From Flaveria trinervia (Eukaryota; Streptophyta; Magnoliopsida; Asterales; Asteraceae): a DNA stretch of 64,000 bases. The notes beneath the pieces are model-generated. The model did no database searches, had not been told where the DNA came from, and saw only the letters and a list, made by a program, of their open reading frames with translations. The DNA is taken from NCBI GenBank assembly GCA_025506515.1, contig CM046442.1, positions 112,978,761 through 113,042,760 on the forward strand, in the 5' to 3' direction. Below, piece by piece: positions 20,273 to 31,469 of the stretch. Position 1 is the stretch's first letter. Each line of letters starts with the position of its first letter. Made by a program: the position numbers and the translations under genes.

Positions 20273-22134
20273 CCTCTTGTCCTTACCCCTGTGACAACAT
20301 CTCCAATGATGTTTGTGGTGGGATGAGACTTGTGAATCCTAAGCTGAGGGATCACAGCAAGTTGCTGAGAGAGATCGAAATTAGAGAAATTTAGATCTAG
20401 CATAGATGTTTCTCCCACCACATCATCACACTTTTCAAGAGAGACTTGATCCAAGCAGTGTGTGACATCATTGATGTTCTCATCTACAGTGTGGTTAGTG
20501 GCATCAAGAAATTCTTGGTCACTGTCACCACCACCATTGTTGTCTTCCACAATTGAGGTGTTCTTATCTGGTTGTGGAGCCTTTGAGCTGGAATTTGGAG
20601 GCACCCCAGATATATCAACTGAGTTTGTCATTGTAGGGCTGATAGAAACCTCATTAGCAGAAGTAGTTCCAACTGGAGCTGAAGATGTATGACTTGAAGG
20701 TCTTCTTAGCTCAAATCTAGGATCAGGATCACCTGTATTTAACATTCTCAAAAGATTTGTTAAAACAGTTGGTAACCAAATCAAGATCAAATAACCAATC
20801 CGGACCAGAACCAGCAACACAAGGTGTGTGTTCATTGAAAGTCACATTGGCTGACTCCTCAACAATTCTAGTTCTGCGACTGTATACTCTATAAGCCTTA
20901 GCTTGAGAAGAGTATTCAATAAAGTGTCCATCATCTAATTTCTCAGCAAACTTGGCAATTTGATCTTTGGTATTCAAGATGGTGCAAGGACAACCAATGA
21001 CTTGAGAAAACCATGAAAGGTTCCTCTTGTGCCAAGTTCATAAGGAGTCTTGCCATGAGTTTATATACTAAAACTTTGTTCTGCACATAGCAGGCAGTGT
21101 TGACTGGCTCTGCCCAGAAGGTGATAGGCAGCTTAGAGTCAGACAACATGGTTCTTGCAGCTTCAATTAGTGTCATGTTTCTCCTCTCAACAACACCATT
21201 CTGCTAAGGAGTCCTGGGAGCACTGAATTGTCTTGTAATACCCTTTTCATCATAGAATGTATCAAGGATTTGGTTCTTAAATTCAGTTCCTTGATCACAT
21301 CATATGATCTTGACCTCGTGATCAGATTGATTCTCAATCTTTAAGATGAAATTCTTCAGAATCTCAGGAGTCTCATCCTTAGTTCTAAGGAAGAAAACCT
21401 AGGTGAATCTTGTAAAGTCATTTGTGATCACTAAACAGTAAGAGGTCCTTCCTAAACTCATTACACTGGTGGGGCCAAAGAGATCCATATGTAACAAGTG
21501 TAGGGGTGTAGTGATGGAGTTCCTTTCCTTAGGCTTGTGAGATACCTTGTGTTGCTTCCCTTTCAGGCATGCAACACAATGGTCATTACTTGTAAACTCT
21601 TTCTTTGGTATTCCAGTTACCAAATCATGCTTAATTAGTTTATTCATGTTCTTAAAGTTTACATGGCACATTCTTTTATGCCATAGGAAAGGCTCATCAC
21701 TATTTGCTTTAGACAGAAAGCATGAAACTCCTCCAGAGGGAGAGGTTTCTTGCAAGTCCATCTTGTACATGTTTCCTTTCCTAGGGGCTCTAAGCAGGAT
21801 ATGCTCATGAGAAATGACCACACCAGGCTTAAGAACAATGCACTCATGCTCAGTAAAGAGCATGTTATGACCCTGATCACTAAATTGAGATACACTCAGA
21901 AGATTGTATCCAAGCTCCTTGACAAAATTTACCTTTTCTATGCTGAGCTTACCATTTATGACCATGCCCCATCCAGAAATGTAACCACCTTCATCTCCTC
22001 CAAAAGCAACTAGTCCTCCATCAATCCTTTCAAAGTTCTGGAGTAGCGACCTATTGCCTGTCATGTGCCTGGAACAGCCACTATCAATGATCCAGACATT
22101 TTTGTTTGTCTTCAGCTGTCCCTGCACAAAGAAA
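20273..22134 (-). pseudogene. copia-E protease, integrase and linker (decayed)
   Basis: On the minus strand from 22127: WIIDSGCSRHMTGN (retropepsin active site DSG), NFVKELGYNLLSVSQ, LWHKRMCHVNFKNMNKLI and CVACLKGKQHKVSHK (GAG-pre-integrase and HHCC zinc-binding part). Then HLLHMDLFGP and YCLVITNDFTRFT hold the first Asp of the integrase core. The second Asp block (ICDQGTEFKNQ) is at about 21260-21310, and TLIEAARTML with LPITFWAEPVNTACYVQN near 21110-21170. A Ser/Thr/Asp-rich linker follows to 20290. Protease cuts the polyprotein; integrase inserts cDNA. Several frameshifts split it. Confidence 0.85.
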
Positions 22135-22718
22135 ATGATTAGTTACATTTGGAAACCCAAGCCTTGCTTGTCTTAGGCTCATTAACAGAAGGTAATTCAA
22201 CAGTAATAGATCCTATGGTTGTATAAAGAGGATAAGTTGTTGTTGATGGAGAATTATTAGTCACTTGGTCTTTCTTAGACTTCCACGCCACCTTTGGAGT
22301 CTTGGACTTGACCTTCAAAACTTCGAAAGCTTTTGGAACTTCAGAAGTTTTGAGGACCGATCCTTCGAAAGATTCTGCAGACACTGCAGCAGACTTTAGT
22401 GCTTCGGAAGACCTCCTTCTTCCGAGACCAACTTCTCTTCCGAAGGTAATTTTCCACATGCCTTCTTCTTAGATTTGGAGCTTTCGAGGGAAACAGATTT
22501 TCCTTCCGAAGCTTGAATCTTCTTGAGACCCTTTTAATTCTTTGTTTTGGTCGTATGGACAGTACTTTAGGATTGTATGGACAATCCTTAGCAATGTGAG
22601 TGGTGTTGTCACACATGACACAATTCATCTTCTTCTTCAAAAGAGCCTTTTCCTGAGAACAAGACTGTCTTTGGTCACTTCCCTTCTCCACCTTCATCTT
22701 TGTAGATGCTGAGACAGT
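22135..22718 (-). pseudogene. copia-E gag-protease junction with second zinc knuckle
   Basis: Minus strand from 22697: CVMCDNTTHIAKDC, a CCHC knuckle of the form C-x2-C-x4-H-x4-C, followed by a Ser/Lys/Glu-rich linker. The linker contains CTTCCGAAG-type words (22320-22510). This is the C-terminal part of the copia gag-pol polyprotein before protease. It is the continuation of the gag at 42319-44454, separated from it by gypsy-F. Confidence 0.75.
22714..22718 (+). repeat. target-site duplication ACAGT (left) of gypsy-F
   Basis: ACAGT precedes the TGTGACACCCGG start of the left LTR and recurs right after the right LTR at 42314-42318. Joining the flanks at this point restores copia-E gag-pol. 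It shows that the whole 19.6-kb array occupies a single integration site. Confidence 0.9.
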
Positions 22719-22874
22719 TGTGACACCCGGTCAAATCAGGTCAACTCCAGCTTAACTCTGTCTAATAATAATAAGAAATATTTAAATTATTACCTCTGAC
22801 TCATCTAACTTTCCGAGACCTTGACCAATGTTTAACATGAACTCCCCTTGCCAATTAACCGATGGAGACCTTAG

Positions 22875-22875
<1 letters not shown>

Positions 22876-22909
<34 letters not shown>
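22876..22909 (+). repeat. AAT microsatellite in LTR1 (about 11 units)
   Basis: Perfect AAT/ATA run. The matching run is about twice as long in LTR2 and LTR3. Confidence 0.95.
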
Positions 22910-22912
<3 letters not shown>

Positions 22913-23054
22913 CCAAATCTAAGAAGATTATATGGTCTTGCATGCAAGACAACACATTCTTCCAATGTGTTTAAATTTCACATACACACACACAAAACTC
23001 TTCACCTCCTCATTTTCTCCATCTTCCACACACACACACACCATCACCCCCATC

Positions 23055-23390
23055 GGCCGCCCCCCCCACTCCATCGGCCACCCGCCGCCGCCGGCGCCCG
23101 CCGCCGCCGGCCGCCCGCCGGACGCCCGCCGCCTGCCCGCCGCCCGCCCGCCGCCCGCCCGCCGCCGCGCCCGCCGCCCGCCCGCCGCCAGCCCGCCGCC
23201 CGCCGCGCCCGCCGCCCGCCGCCCGCCGCCGCCCGCCGCCGCCGCCGCCCGCGCCGCCCGCCGCCCGCGCCGCCCGCGCCCGCCGCCCGCCCGCCGCCCG
23301 CCGCCCGCCCGCGCCCGCCGCCCGCCGCCCGCCGCCCGCCGCCCGCACCGCCTGCCGCCCACACCGTCACCTGCCCCACCCATCACCCCC
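23055..23390 (+). repeat. GC-rich GCC/CCGCCCG expansion in LTR1
   Basis: About 330 bases of almost pure G and C made of GCC and CCGCCCG words, within AT-rich surroundings. LTR2 and LTR3 have only about 60-80 bases of related sequence at this place (31640-31700, 39915-39980), so this is a local expansion in LTR1. Long open frames here on both strands are low-complexity artefacts. Confidence 0.9.
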
Positions 23391-23439
23391 TCCACCGTAG
23401 CCGCCACCTTCACCACCACTGCCGCGACTACCACCCACA

Positions 23440-23600
23440 CCCAACACTACTGACACCACCACTCACACCCGACACCACCATCGCCATCACCTACACCCGA
23501 CACCACCATCATCACCACCTACACCCGACACCACCATCGCCACCACCCACACCCGATGCCACCATCGCCACCACCCACACCCGTCGCCAACTCGAAAACC
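23440..23600 (+). repeat. CACCACC-rich minisatellite in LTR1
   Basis: Several copies of a unit of roughly 27-33 bases containing ACACCCGACACCACCATC. LTR2 (31770-31880) and LTR3 (40050-40155) have fewer copies, so copy number varies between LTRs. Confidence 0.8.
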
Positions 23601-24235
23601 CCTTCCCTTCTCGTTCGGTGACCGCAAACACCACCATTAATGACCTTCACTTACATTTTCACTAAGGAATTCTAGTTTGGAACTTGGTATAGAACCCGAA
23701 GTGTTCATCAAGAATCGAGGATCATGCTTGCATTGTATTAAAAGTTCCATCTAGTGTCACCAAAGGTATATTCTATTAGATAATGTATATATGTTCATGC
23801 ATGGATGATCAAGATAAAGATCTTGATGAACCCTAGTTCACCCATTTAAAGATTGTATGAAATGGTTGTTTTGTTTATGATGATTGGGTATAAATGATTC
23901 TTTAAATGATTAATTCTGAAAATGTATTGGTAATGATTTTAGTTTAATAAAATCATGTTACTTGGAGATTTGGATAGTAAGAAGATATATATGTATGTAT
24001 ACGTCACTATGTATGTAGGTATGAACTTATAAGTGGAAGATTGATGTATTATGGCCTTGTTAGAAACATTAAGTAAATTTTGTTGGATGAACGATGATTG
24101 TTAGTATGGTAACTTAGGATAATAACTAAGCTGAAGACCTTGGGTGACATTATTAAGAAAATGATTATAAAGAATGACTAAAATGATAAAATAAAAGGTT
24201 AATACTTGGACATGTTAAAAGACTTCACTAGGCAA

Positions 24236-26130
24236 AAGTTTGTTAATAAATTTTGGGACTAGAAATTCCTGATGAAGATCAAATATAAGACCAAAGGGAC
24301 GCTATGACCAAAGAACTCGACTAAAGACGACAATTGAGGCTTCAAGACTTTATAAAAATATATATATCCATATAAAACTAACGAATAAAATATTTTGGAC
24401 AATTCATGACTAATAAAATTATATAAATATATATGTAATTATTTTGGACTACAATTGCAAATTAATGAAGTTTTTATATTTGGTAAAAAAATAATATAAG
24501 TATTAATAATTAAATAATCTCAATAACTATAAAAAGAATTATTTTATAAAAAGTAAAATGGAAATTTTTGCATAAAGATTTATTAGTAACAAAACAATTA
24601 ACCGAATTTTGAATAAAGACTAATATGTATAAGTTTGGAAAATCATAGTTTTATAACATAAGACACTTAAATTAGAAAATCACTAGTTAAATACAAATTT
24701 TAACGCAAGGTTCACGAATAAAATAGTAAAGACATAAGACATCTAGAATATGAGCAAGAATAAATATTAGTGAAAAGGTATTCAACCCTAAAAAAAGATA
24801 ATAGTTTTTATTACAAATTTACAAAAGAATACATTCTAAGTAATGAAAACATACTATTTTAAAACAACTAAATGGGTGAAATGCATTCGTAAGCATAAAT
24901 CATCATATATTGACCATAATGCTCATGATTAGGGTTCCATTATCAAAAAGCCTAGCACGTTAGTTCGTTTCATTAATCGCACTCAAGGTGAGTCCTTCGG
25001 CCCCATTTTAAATATTATTTTAATTGTTTTGGGGGAAAAGCATGAAACGATACTTTAAAATATATGATGGGTTAAGCAGGATAATATATATGAGGGTATA
25101 AGTTTGGGTCAGTAGTATGGATATATATACTATTGAGCCCTAAATCCCCCTATAATCATTAACTCAGGGGTGAGCCCTAAATCCCCCTATAATCATTAAC
25201 CCTGAAGTTTGTTAATAAATTTTGGGACTAGAAATTCCTGATGAAGATCAAATATAAGACCAAAGGGACGCTATGACCAAAGAACTCGACTAAAGACGAC
25301 AATTGAGACTTCAAGATTTTATAAAAATATATATATCCATATAAAACTAAAGAATAAAATATATTTTGGACAATCATGACTAATAAAATTTATATAAATA
25401 TATATGTAATTATTTTGGACTACAATTGCAAATTAATGAAGTTTTTATATTTGGTAAAAAAATAATATAAGTATTAATAATTAAATAATCTCAATAACTA
25501 TAAAAAGAATTATTTTATAAAAAGTAAAATGGAAATTTTTGCATAAAGATTTATTAGTAACAAAACATTAACCGAATTTTGAATAAAGACTAATATGTAT
25601 AAGTTTGGAAAATCATAGTTTTATAACATAAGACACTTAAATTAAAAAATCACTAGTTAAATACAAATTTTAACGCAAGGTTCACGAATAAAATAGTAAA
25701 GACATAAGACATCTAGAATATGAGCAAGAATAAATATTAGTGAAAAGGTATTCAACCCTAAAAAAAGATAATAGTTTTTATTACAAATTTACAAAAGAAT
25801 ACATTTCTAAGTAATGAAAACATACTATTTTAAAACAACTAAATGGGTGAAATGCATTCGTAAGCATAATCAACATATATTGACCATAATGCTCATGATT
25901 AGGGTTTCATTATCAAAAAGCCTAGCACGTTAGTTCGTTTCATTAATCGCACTCAAGGTGAGTCCTTCGGCCCCATTTTAAATATTACTTTAATTGTTTT
26001 GGGGGAAAGCATGAAACGATACTTTAAAATATATGATGGGTTAAGCAGGATAATATATTATGAGGGTATAAGTTTGGGTCAGTAGTATGGATATATATAC
26101 TATTGAGCCCTAAATCCCCCTATAATCATC
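24236..26130 (+). repeat. 969-bp direct tandem duplication inside LTR1
   Basis: Sequence starting AAGTTTGTTAATAAATTTTG at 24236 starts again at 25205 and runs nearly identically to about 26130. The junction repeats GAGCCCTAAATCCCCCTATA words (25134-25200), a short direct repeat that could have mediated the duplication. LTR2 also has two units (32530 and 33504); LTR3 has one. Confidence 0.92.
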
Positions 26131-26438
26131 AACCTCAGGGGTGAGGCCACAGAGTATATTGGTATATCTATCGGGTTAGAATGGCCCGCTCTCGCAACCA
26201 GTCACGCTGGTCAGGTTGTGGTGAGTGAGTTTATATGTCTGGATAGTTGTGGGGCAACGACGTGTTTCTTGTTTGATTATGGCTTATAACCTAAATTATC
26301 ATAGTACCTAGCTAGTCTATGTGGAATATATTATGCCTTGTTTCATCATATTATTTTCAATATGAATGTTTACGAAACTACAAAACCTCGAAAGCTCACC
26401 AACTTTATGTTGACTTTATTACCCTTCATGCTTTTCAG
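25958..26438 (+). other. intron-like module in gypsy-F LTR1
   Basis: CTCAAG|GTGAGT donor at 25958 (also at 24988 in the first duplicated unit). The sequence ATGTTGAC lies about 30 bases before a T-rich acceptor CTTTTCAG|GG ending at 26438. Donor, branch-like site and acceptor spacing fit a plant intron of 481 bases. Equivalent modules occur in gypsy-D and solo LTR H. Splicing is inferred, not shown. Confidence 0.45.
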
Positions 26439-26720
26439 GGTTATAGGTGAGCTCTATATGGATTTCCAGAACTTTGTCTTTGGAGGGTCAAACGTTTCAA
26501 ACGTCTTTAAATAAAGTTAGGTTCACGTAATAAAAACAGTATTATGTGTTACTACCGGAATGTTTAACGTTGTTTAACAAAATGCTATTATGATAATAAT
26601 ATATGATTTTCATGACTAACGTTATCTTTGAGTACGTTTGACTATAAAATTTGGGTCAACTCCAACTTCCGTTACCACCACGTCACGCGACCTCCCGTTG
26701 CGGTTTCGGGTTGTGACAGT

Positions 26721-26735
26721 AGTTGGTATCAGAGC
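26721..26735 (+). promoter_or_regulatory. gypsy-F primer binding site, copy 1
   Basis: TTGGTATCAGAGCC starts three to four bases after the LTR1 end. It matches the initiator-Met tRNA 3' end complement (TGGTATCAGAGC) typical of plant LTR elements. Confidence 0.85.
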
Positions 26736-26957
26736 CAACGGTTATAGCGAACTAGAAAATATTTTTTTTTGAAAATCTAGACTATAACCTTTAAAAAGGA
26801 TTACTTGACTCCAAAGACACTTCCACATTATGAGTCTTACGCCAGATTAGACCATTATGCAAGCATAATTGCCATATTAAGATTATGATTGTTAATTTTA
26901 TGTGCTAGAGCATTGCATAATTAATAAGTACGCATGCATACATTTCTTTTATTATAA

Positions 26958-27834
26958 ATGTCTGATCGCGTTAACCGAGAGAGGGTACCTGACCTTAGAA
27001 GTAGCACGGAGGGTCCATCAGAACCTATCTCCCCCACACCATGGTATCACCCTACCCAACTTCACTTTGCAGCTGCCTTATACCCGGGAATGGAAAACTC
27101 GGGAATGGTTGGATATCCGAGTCTGACGATGAGGACCCTACACCACCTGCAGTCACTCTTGAGCCTGCTACCGAGGAGCAGAAGGCATGGCCCCGAAAAG
27201 TGAGACCCCACAGATGTGACTCCAGCAGCCCTATTCCCCTCATGCAGTACCCACCTAAGATTAGGATGGTGTATGAGCGAAGGGAGCGCAGAGAGAAGGG
27301 AAAGATGTTTGATGATGATGCACCGCTAAGGATTAGGTTGGTGTATGAGCAAGGAAACGCAGAGAGAAGAGAAAGGTGATTGATGATGTCGGTATGGAGA
27401 GTACATCTATGCCCAAACAGGCCAGACTTCTAGATGACCAATGGGGATGGACCATGGAGGCCATGAGAGGAAGATGATTAAAGTGAACAGAAAATCGTTT
27501 GATGGAAAGAGGAAGTGGTTTGAAAATTTCAAGGGACAAGTAAACAACAGGAAAAATTTTAATCAGAGATCTGAACGAGTTTATGTTACAACATCAAACA
27601 ATGGAAGGACAAACAAAGAATCTCAAGGGAAATGCAGCAAATGTGGATATCCCCATACTGGTGATTGTAAAATTTGTACTCATTGCCATAAATTTGGACA
27701 TCTAAGCCAAAATTGCCGAGCAAAACCTGATGGAAGGATAATCAGAAATGATCAAGCTTGTTATGAGTGTGGTGTAATCGGACACTTTAAGAAGAACTGC
27801 CCAAGGTTAAACTGGTCCATGGCCAGAGGGAGAG
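26958..27834 (+). pseudogene. gypsy-F gag, copy 1 (capsid core missing)
   Basis: ATG at 26958 (MSDRVNRERVPDL) after the PBS and leader. After about 80 residues, where a capsid core would be expected, there are two similar basic units (KIRMVYERRERREKGK and RIRLVYEQ...). A basic stretch (27441-27600) and three zinc knuckles follow: CSKCGYPHTGDC, CTHCHKFGHLSQNC and CYECGVIGHFKKNC. The typical gypsy capsid region (Retrotrans_gag, about 100 residues with conserved Trp) is not found, so an ancestral deletion is likely. Gag normally coats and packages the RNA. One frameshift near 27120 and another near 27355 break the frame. Confidence 0.75.
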
Positions 27835-29740
27835 CTTTTGAAATGAATGCCAAGGAAGCACAACAAGAACCGTCAGTAGTTAACGGTACGTTTCATATCA
27901 ATAATCATTATGCCTCCATCTTGTTTGACACTGGTGCTAATTTAAGTTTTGTATCCAAAGAGTTTGAACAATCATTGGGAATTAAACCATGTAAGCTAAG
28001 AAAGAAGTATATTATAGAGCTAGCTAATGGAAAGAAAATAGAATCCAATGAAATAATTAGAAATTGCACGATACAACTTAACAACCATCTCTTTAGTATT
28101 GATTATTACCTGTCAATCTTGGAAGTTTCGACGTTGTTATTGGAATGGATTGGCTCTCTCAGAATCATGCTGAAAGAGTATGTTTCAAGAAAATCATCCG
28201 ATTGCCAACTCCTAGTGGAGAACTCCTAATCATACAAGGAGAAAAAGGAAAACCCTCCATTAAGATTATAAGTGTCATGAAAACTTATGGATACTTGAAT
28301 GAAGGATATCCCGCCTTTCTAGTAAAATCCATTGACACTAAGAATGAAGAGCGAAAAATTGAAGACATTCCCATTGTACGAGAATACCCAGAGGTATTTC
28401 CCGAAGATTTGCCAGGATTACCTCCACAAAGACAGATCAATTTCGAATTGATTTAATACCCGGAGCTGCACCAGTAGCACGATCACCGTACCGACTGGCA
28501 CCTTCTGAAATGCAAGAGTTGTCAAAACAACTGCAAGAATTATTAGACAAAGGATTCATTTGACCAAGTTTTCTCCATGGGGAGCACCAGTACTATTCGT
28601 CAAAAAGAAAGACGGATCATTCAGAATATGTATCGATTATCAAGAATTAAACAAACTCACCATTAAAAATCGATACCCACTACCAAGAATCGATGACTTG
28701 TCGATCAACTACAAGGATCCAGCTACTACTCAAAGATAGATTTACGATCTGGATATCACCAACTGTTGATAGCAGAAGAGGATGTTCCAAAAACGGCTTT
28801 TAGAACACATTACGGTCATTACGAATTTCTAGTAATGCCGTTTGGATTGACCAACGCACCTGCAATATTCATGGATCTTATGGATAGGGTTTGTAAGCCC
28901 TACTTGGACAAATTTGTGATAGTATCCATCGATGATATTATGATATATTCACAATCCAAGGAAGAACATGAGCAACATCTCAGGCTAATCCTAAACATCT
29001 TAAAGAAAGAAAAGTTGTACGCAAAATTCTCGAAATGTGAATTTTGGCTTCGAGAAGTTCGATTTCTCGGACACGTTATTAATAAAAGGGTATCCACGTG
29101 GATCGGCCAAGATTGAAGCAATTAGGAACTGGGAAGCCCCCAAATCCCCAACGGAAGTACGACAATTTCTAGGGTTAGCCGGTTATTACCATAGGTTTAT
29201 GGAAAAATTTTCGAAGATAGCCCAACCCTTGACCCTATTGACTCGCAAGGATAAGATTACGTGTGGGGCGAAGATCAAGAAAGAGCTTTTCATTATTGAA
29301 GCAGAAGTTGTGCAGTGCACCCATACTGTCTCAACCAAATGGAACAGAGGGATTTATAGTGTATTGTGATGCCTCACGATTAGGTCTTTGATGTGTATTA
29401 ATGCAAAAAGATAAAGTCATCGCTTATGCATCAAGACAATTAAAGGTGCATGAGAAGAATTACACCACCATGACCTAGAATTGGGAGCTGTTGTTTTCAC
29501 TCTTAAAATATGGAGACCTTATTTGTATGGAAATAAATGTGTCATATATACGGATCATAAGAGTCTGCAACATATTTTTAATCAAAAGGATTTAAATATG
29601 AGATAGCGTCGCTGGGTGGAGTTGTTGAAAGATTATGACTGCGATATCCGATATCACCCAGGCAAGGCGAATGTTGTGGCACATGCACTTAGTAGGAAAG
29701 AAAGGGAAAAGCCGCTACGAGTGCGAGCGTTGAAACTTAC
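27835..29740 (+). pseudogene. gypsy-F protease, RT and RNase H, copy 1
   Basis: Protease: FDTGANLSFVSKEFEQSLG near 27925-27980 (active-site DTG). RT: IVREYPEVFPEDLPGLPPQR, then KGFI followed by a stop at 28561-28563, SPWGAPVLFVKKKDGSFRIC, NRYPLPRIDDL, HYEFLVMPFGLTNAPAIFMD and the active site VSIDDIMIYS near 28925, both Asp kept. RNase H: YTDHKSLQHIFNQKDLNM with a stop at 29604-29606, DYDCDIRYHPGKANVVAHAL. The active-site residues of protease and RT look intact, but stops and single-base frameshifts abolish the product. Confidence 0.85.
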
Positions 29741-31156
29741 CATATACTCAACCTTACTAACCAAATTCGCAATGCTCAACTCGGAGCATTGAAGGATGAA
29801 AACTTGGAAAGTGAAGGTCTGCGAGGAATGGTCAAGGAATTGACAACAGACTCTGATAAAATGATGTGTTTTGCAAATAGAATATGGGTTCCTAAGTATG
29901 GAGAGTTACGCAAAGTAATTCTTGATGAGGCACACAAATCAAGGTACTCGATTCACCTAGGAATCGACAAAATGTATCACGATGTGAAGGAATTTTTCTG
30001 GTGGCCTCACATGAAGGGAGACATAGCTTCATATGTTAACCAATGCATGACTTGCTCCAAAGTAAAGGCAGAATACCAGAAACCATCGGGACTTCTACAA
30101 CAGCCGGAAATTCCGAAATGGAAATGGGAATGCATTGCCATGTATTTTGTGACAAAATTACCCAGGACAACAAGTGGTTATGATACCATTTGGGTAATTG
30201 TTGATCGACTAACGAAATCTGCACATTTCCTACCGATGAAGGAGACCTACAGTATGAGCAAATTGGAAAGCTTATACATCAAAGAAGTAGTGTCACGCAA
30301 CGGTGTACCAGTCTCGATCATATCAGATAGGGATAGTCAATTCACCTCTAGATTTTGGCAAACCCTACAGGAAGCCATGGGTACCTGACTAGATATGAGC
30401 ACTGCCTATCACCCACAAACATACGGACAGAGCGAGAGAACTATTCAGACTCTGGAAGATCTATTAAGAGCATGTGTGATCGATTTTGGTGGAAATTGGG
30501 ATACCCATCTACCATTAGCTGAGTTTTCCTATAATAATAGTTATCACACCAGCATCAAGGCCGCCCCATTTGCTGCACTGTACGGAAGGAAGTGTTGATC
30601 GCCGTTATGTTGGGCCGACATTAGGGAAAGACAATTAACAGGACCAGAAATTATACAAGAGACAACAGACAAGATTGTTCAGATCAGAAAGAGACTAGAA
30701 GTTGCTAATAGTCGGCAATAGAGCTATGCAGATAACTGAAGAAAGCCATTAGAATTCACGGTCGGCAACAAAGTGTTCTTGAAGGTATCTCCATGGAAGG
30801 ATATTATGAGATTTGGCAAAAGAGGGAAGCTGAGTCCATGATTCATAGGACCCTTTGAAATCATGGAACGGATTGGGAAGGTTGCATACCGACTCAGACT
30901 ACCAGAGGAACTTGGAAATATGCACAATGTATTCCACGTATGTAATTTAAGGAAATGCATGATGGATGAATCCCTAGTTATTCCATCAGACGAAGTTAGT
31001 ATCGATGATAAACTTCACTTCATCGAAGAGCCAATAAAGCTCTTAGATTGGAAAATTCAGAAACTCAGACGGAGGCAAATCAGATTAGTTAAAATCCGAT
31101 GGAATTTTAGAAGAGGGCCTGAATTTACTTGGGAACGTCAAGATGAAATGCAATAA
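29741..31156 (+). pseudogene. gypsy-F integrase with chromodomain-like tail, copy 1
   Basis: HHCC zinc-binding block: His-containing EAHKSRYSIHLG and CMTCSKVKAEYQKPSG. The catalytic core begins CIAMYFVTKLPRT: the first Asp of the DDE triad, normally M-D-F, is Tyr here (TAT at 30143-30145). The second Asp (ISDRDSQF) and the Glu (GQSERTIQTLEDL) are kept. Stops at 30386-30388 and 30596-30598. The C-terminal part has GKVAYRLRLPEE, KIQKLRRRQIRLVKIRWNF and EFTWER, the chromodomain-like tail of plant chromoviruses. The same defects recur in copy 2. Confidence 0.87.
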
Positions 31157-31230
31157 AAGTACCCTCACCTGTTCAAAACCAGAATTGACTCAGGCTCAAC
31201 AACGTAAATTTCGGGACGAAATTACTTAAA

Positions 31231-31241
31231 CGAGGGGAGAC
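31231..31241 (+). promoter_or_regulatory. gypsy-F polypurine tract, copy 1
   Basis: CGAGGGGAGAC immediately before LTR2, behind a TTTCGGGACGAAA box. Identical at 39512-39522. Confidence 0.8.
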
Positions 31242-31397
31242 TGTGACACCCGGTCAAATCAGGTCAACTCCAGCTTAACTCTGTCTAATAATAATAAGAA
31301 ATGTTTAAATTATTACCTCTGACTCATCTAACTTTCCGAGACCTTGACCAATGTTTAACATGAACTCCCGTTGCCAATTAACCGATGGAGACCTTAG

Positions 31398-31399
<2 letters not shown>

Positions 31400-31468
<69 letters not shown>
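31400..31468 (+). repeat. AAT microsatellite in LTR2 (about 23 units)
   Basis: Perfect AAT run, equal in length to that of LTR3 and about twice that of LTR1. Confidence 0.95.

Positions 31469-31469
<1 letters not shown>

Larger units (their letters stand above)
22719..26718 (+). repeat. gypsy-F LTR1 (5' LTR, 4000 bp)
   Basis: TGTGACACCC start and GTTGTGACA end, followed by the PBS. It is longer than the other two because of a GC-rich expansion (23055-23390) and a 969-bp tandem duplication (24236-25204 repeated from 25205). Diagnostic bases differ from LTR3 throughout, for example AAATATTTAAA against AAATGTTTAAA near the start and GGTATATCTATC against GGTAGATCTATC near the end. Confidence 0.92.

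Noticed and set aside
22928..23665. Overlapping open frames of 110-232 residues, Pro/Ala/Arg- or Gly/Arg-rich, on both strands
   Set aside because: They lie in the GCC expansion and CACCACC minisatellite of LTR1; stop codons are simply rare in such sequence.
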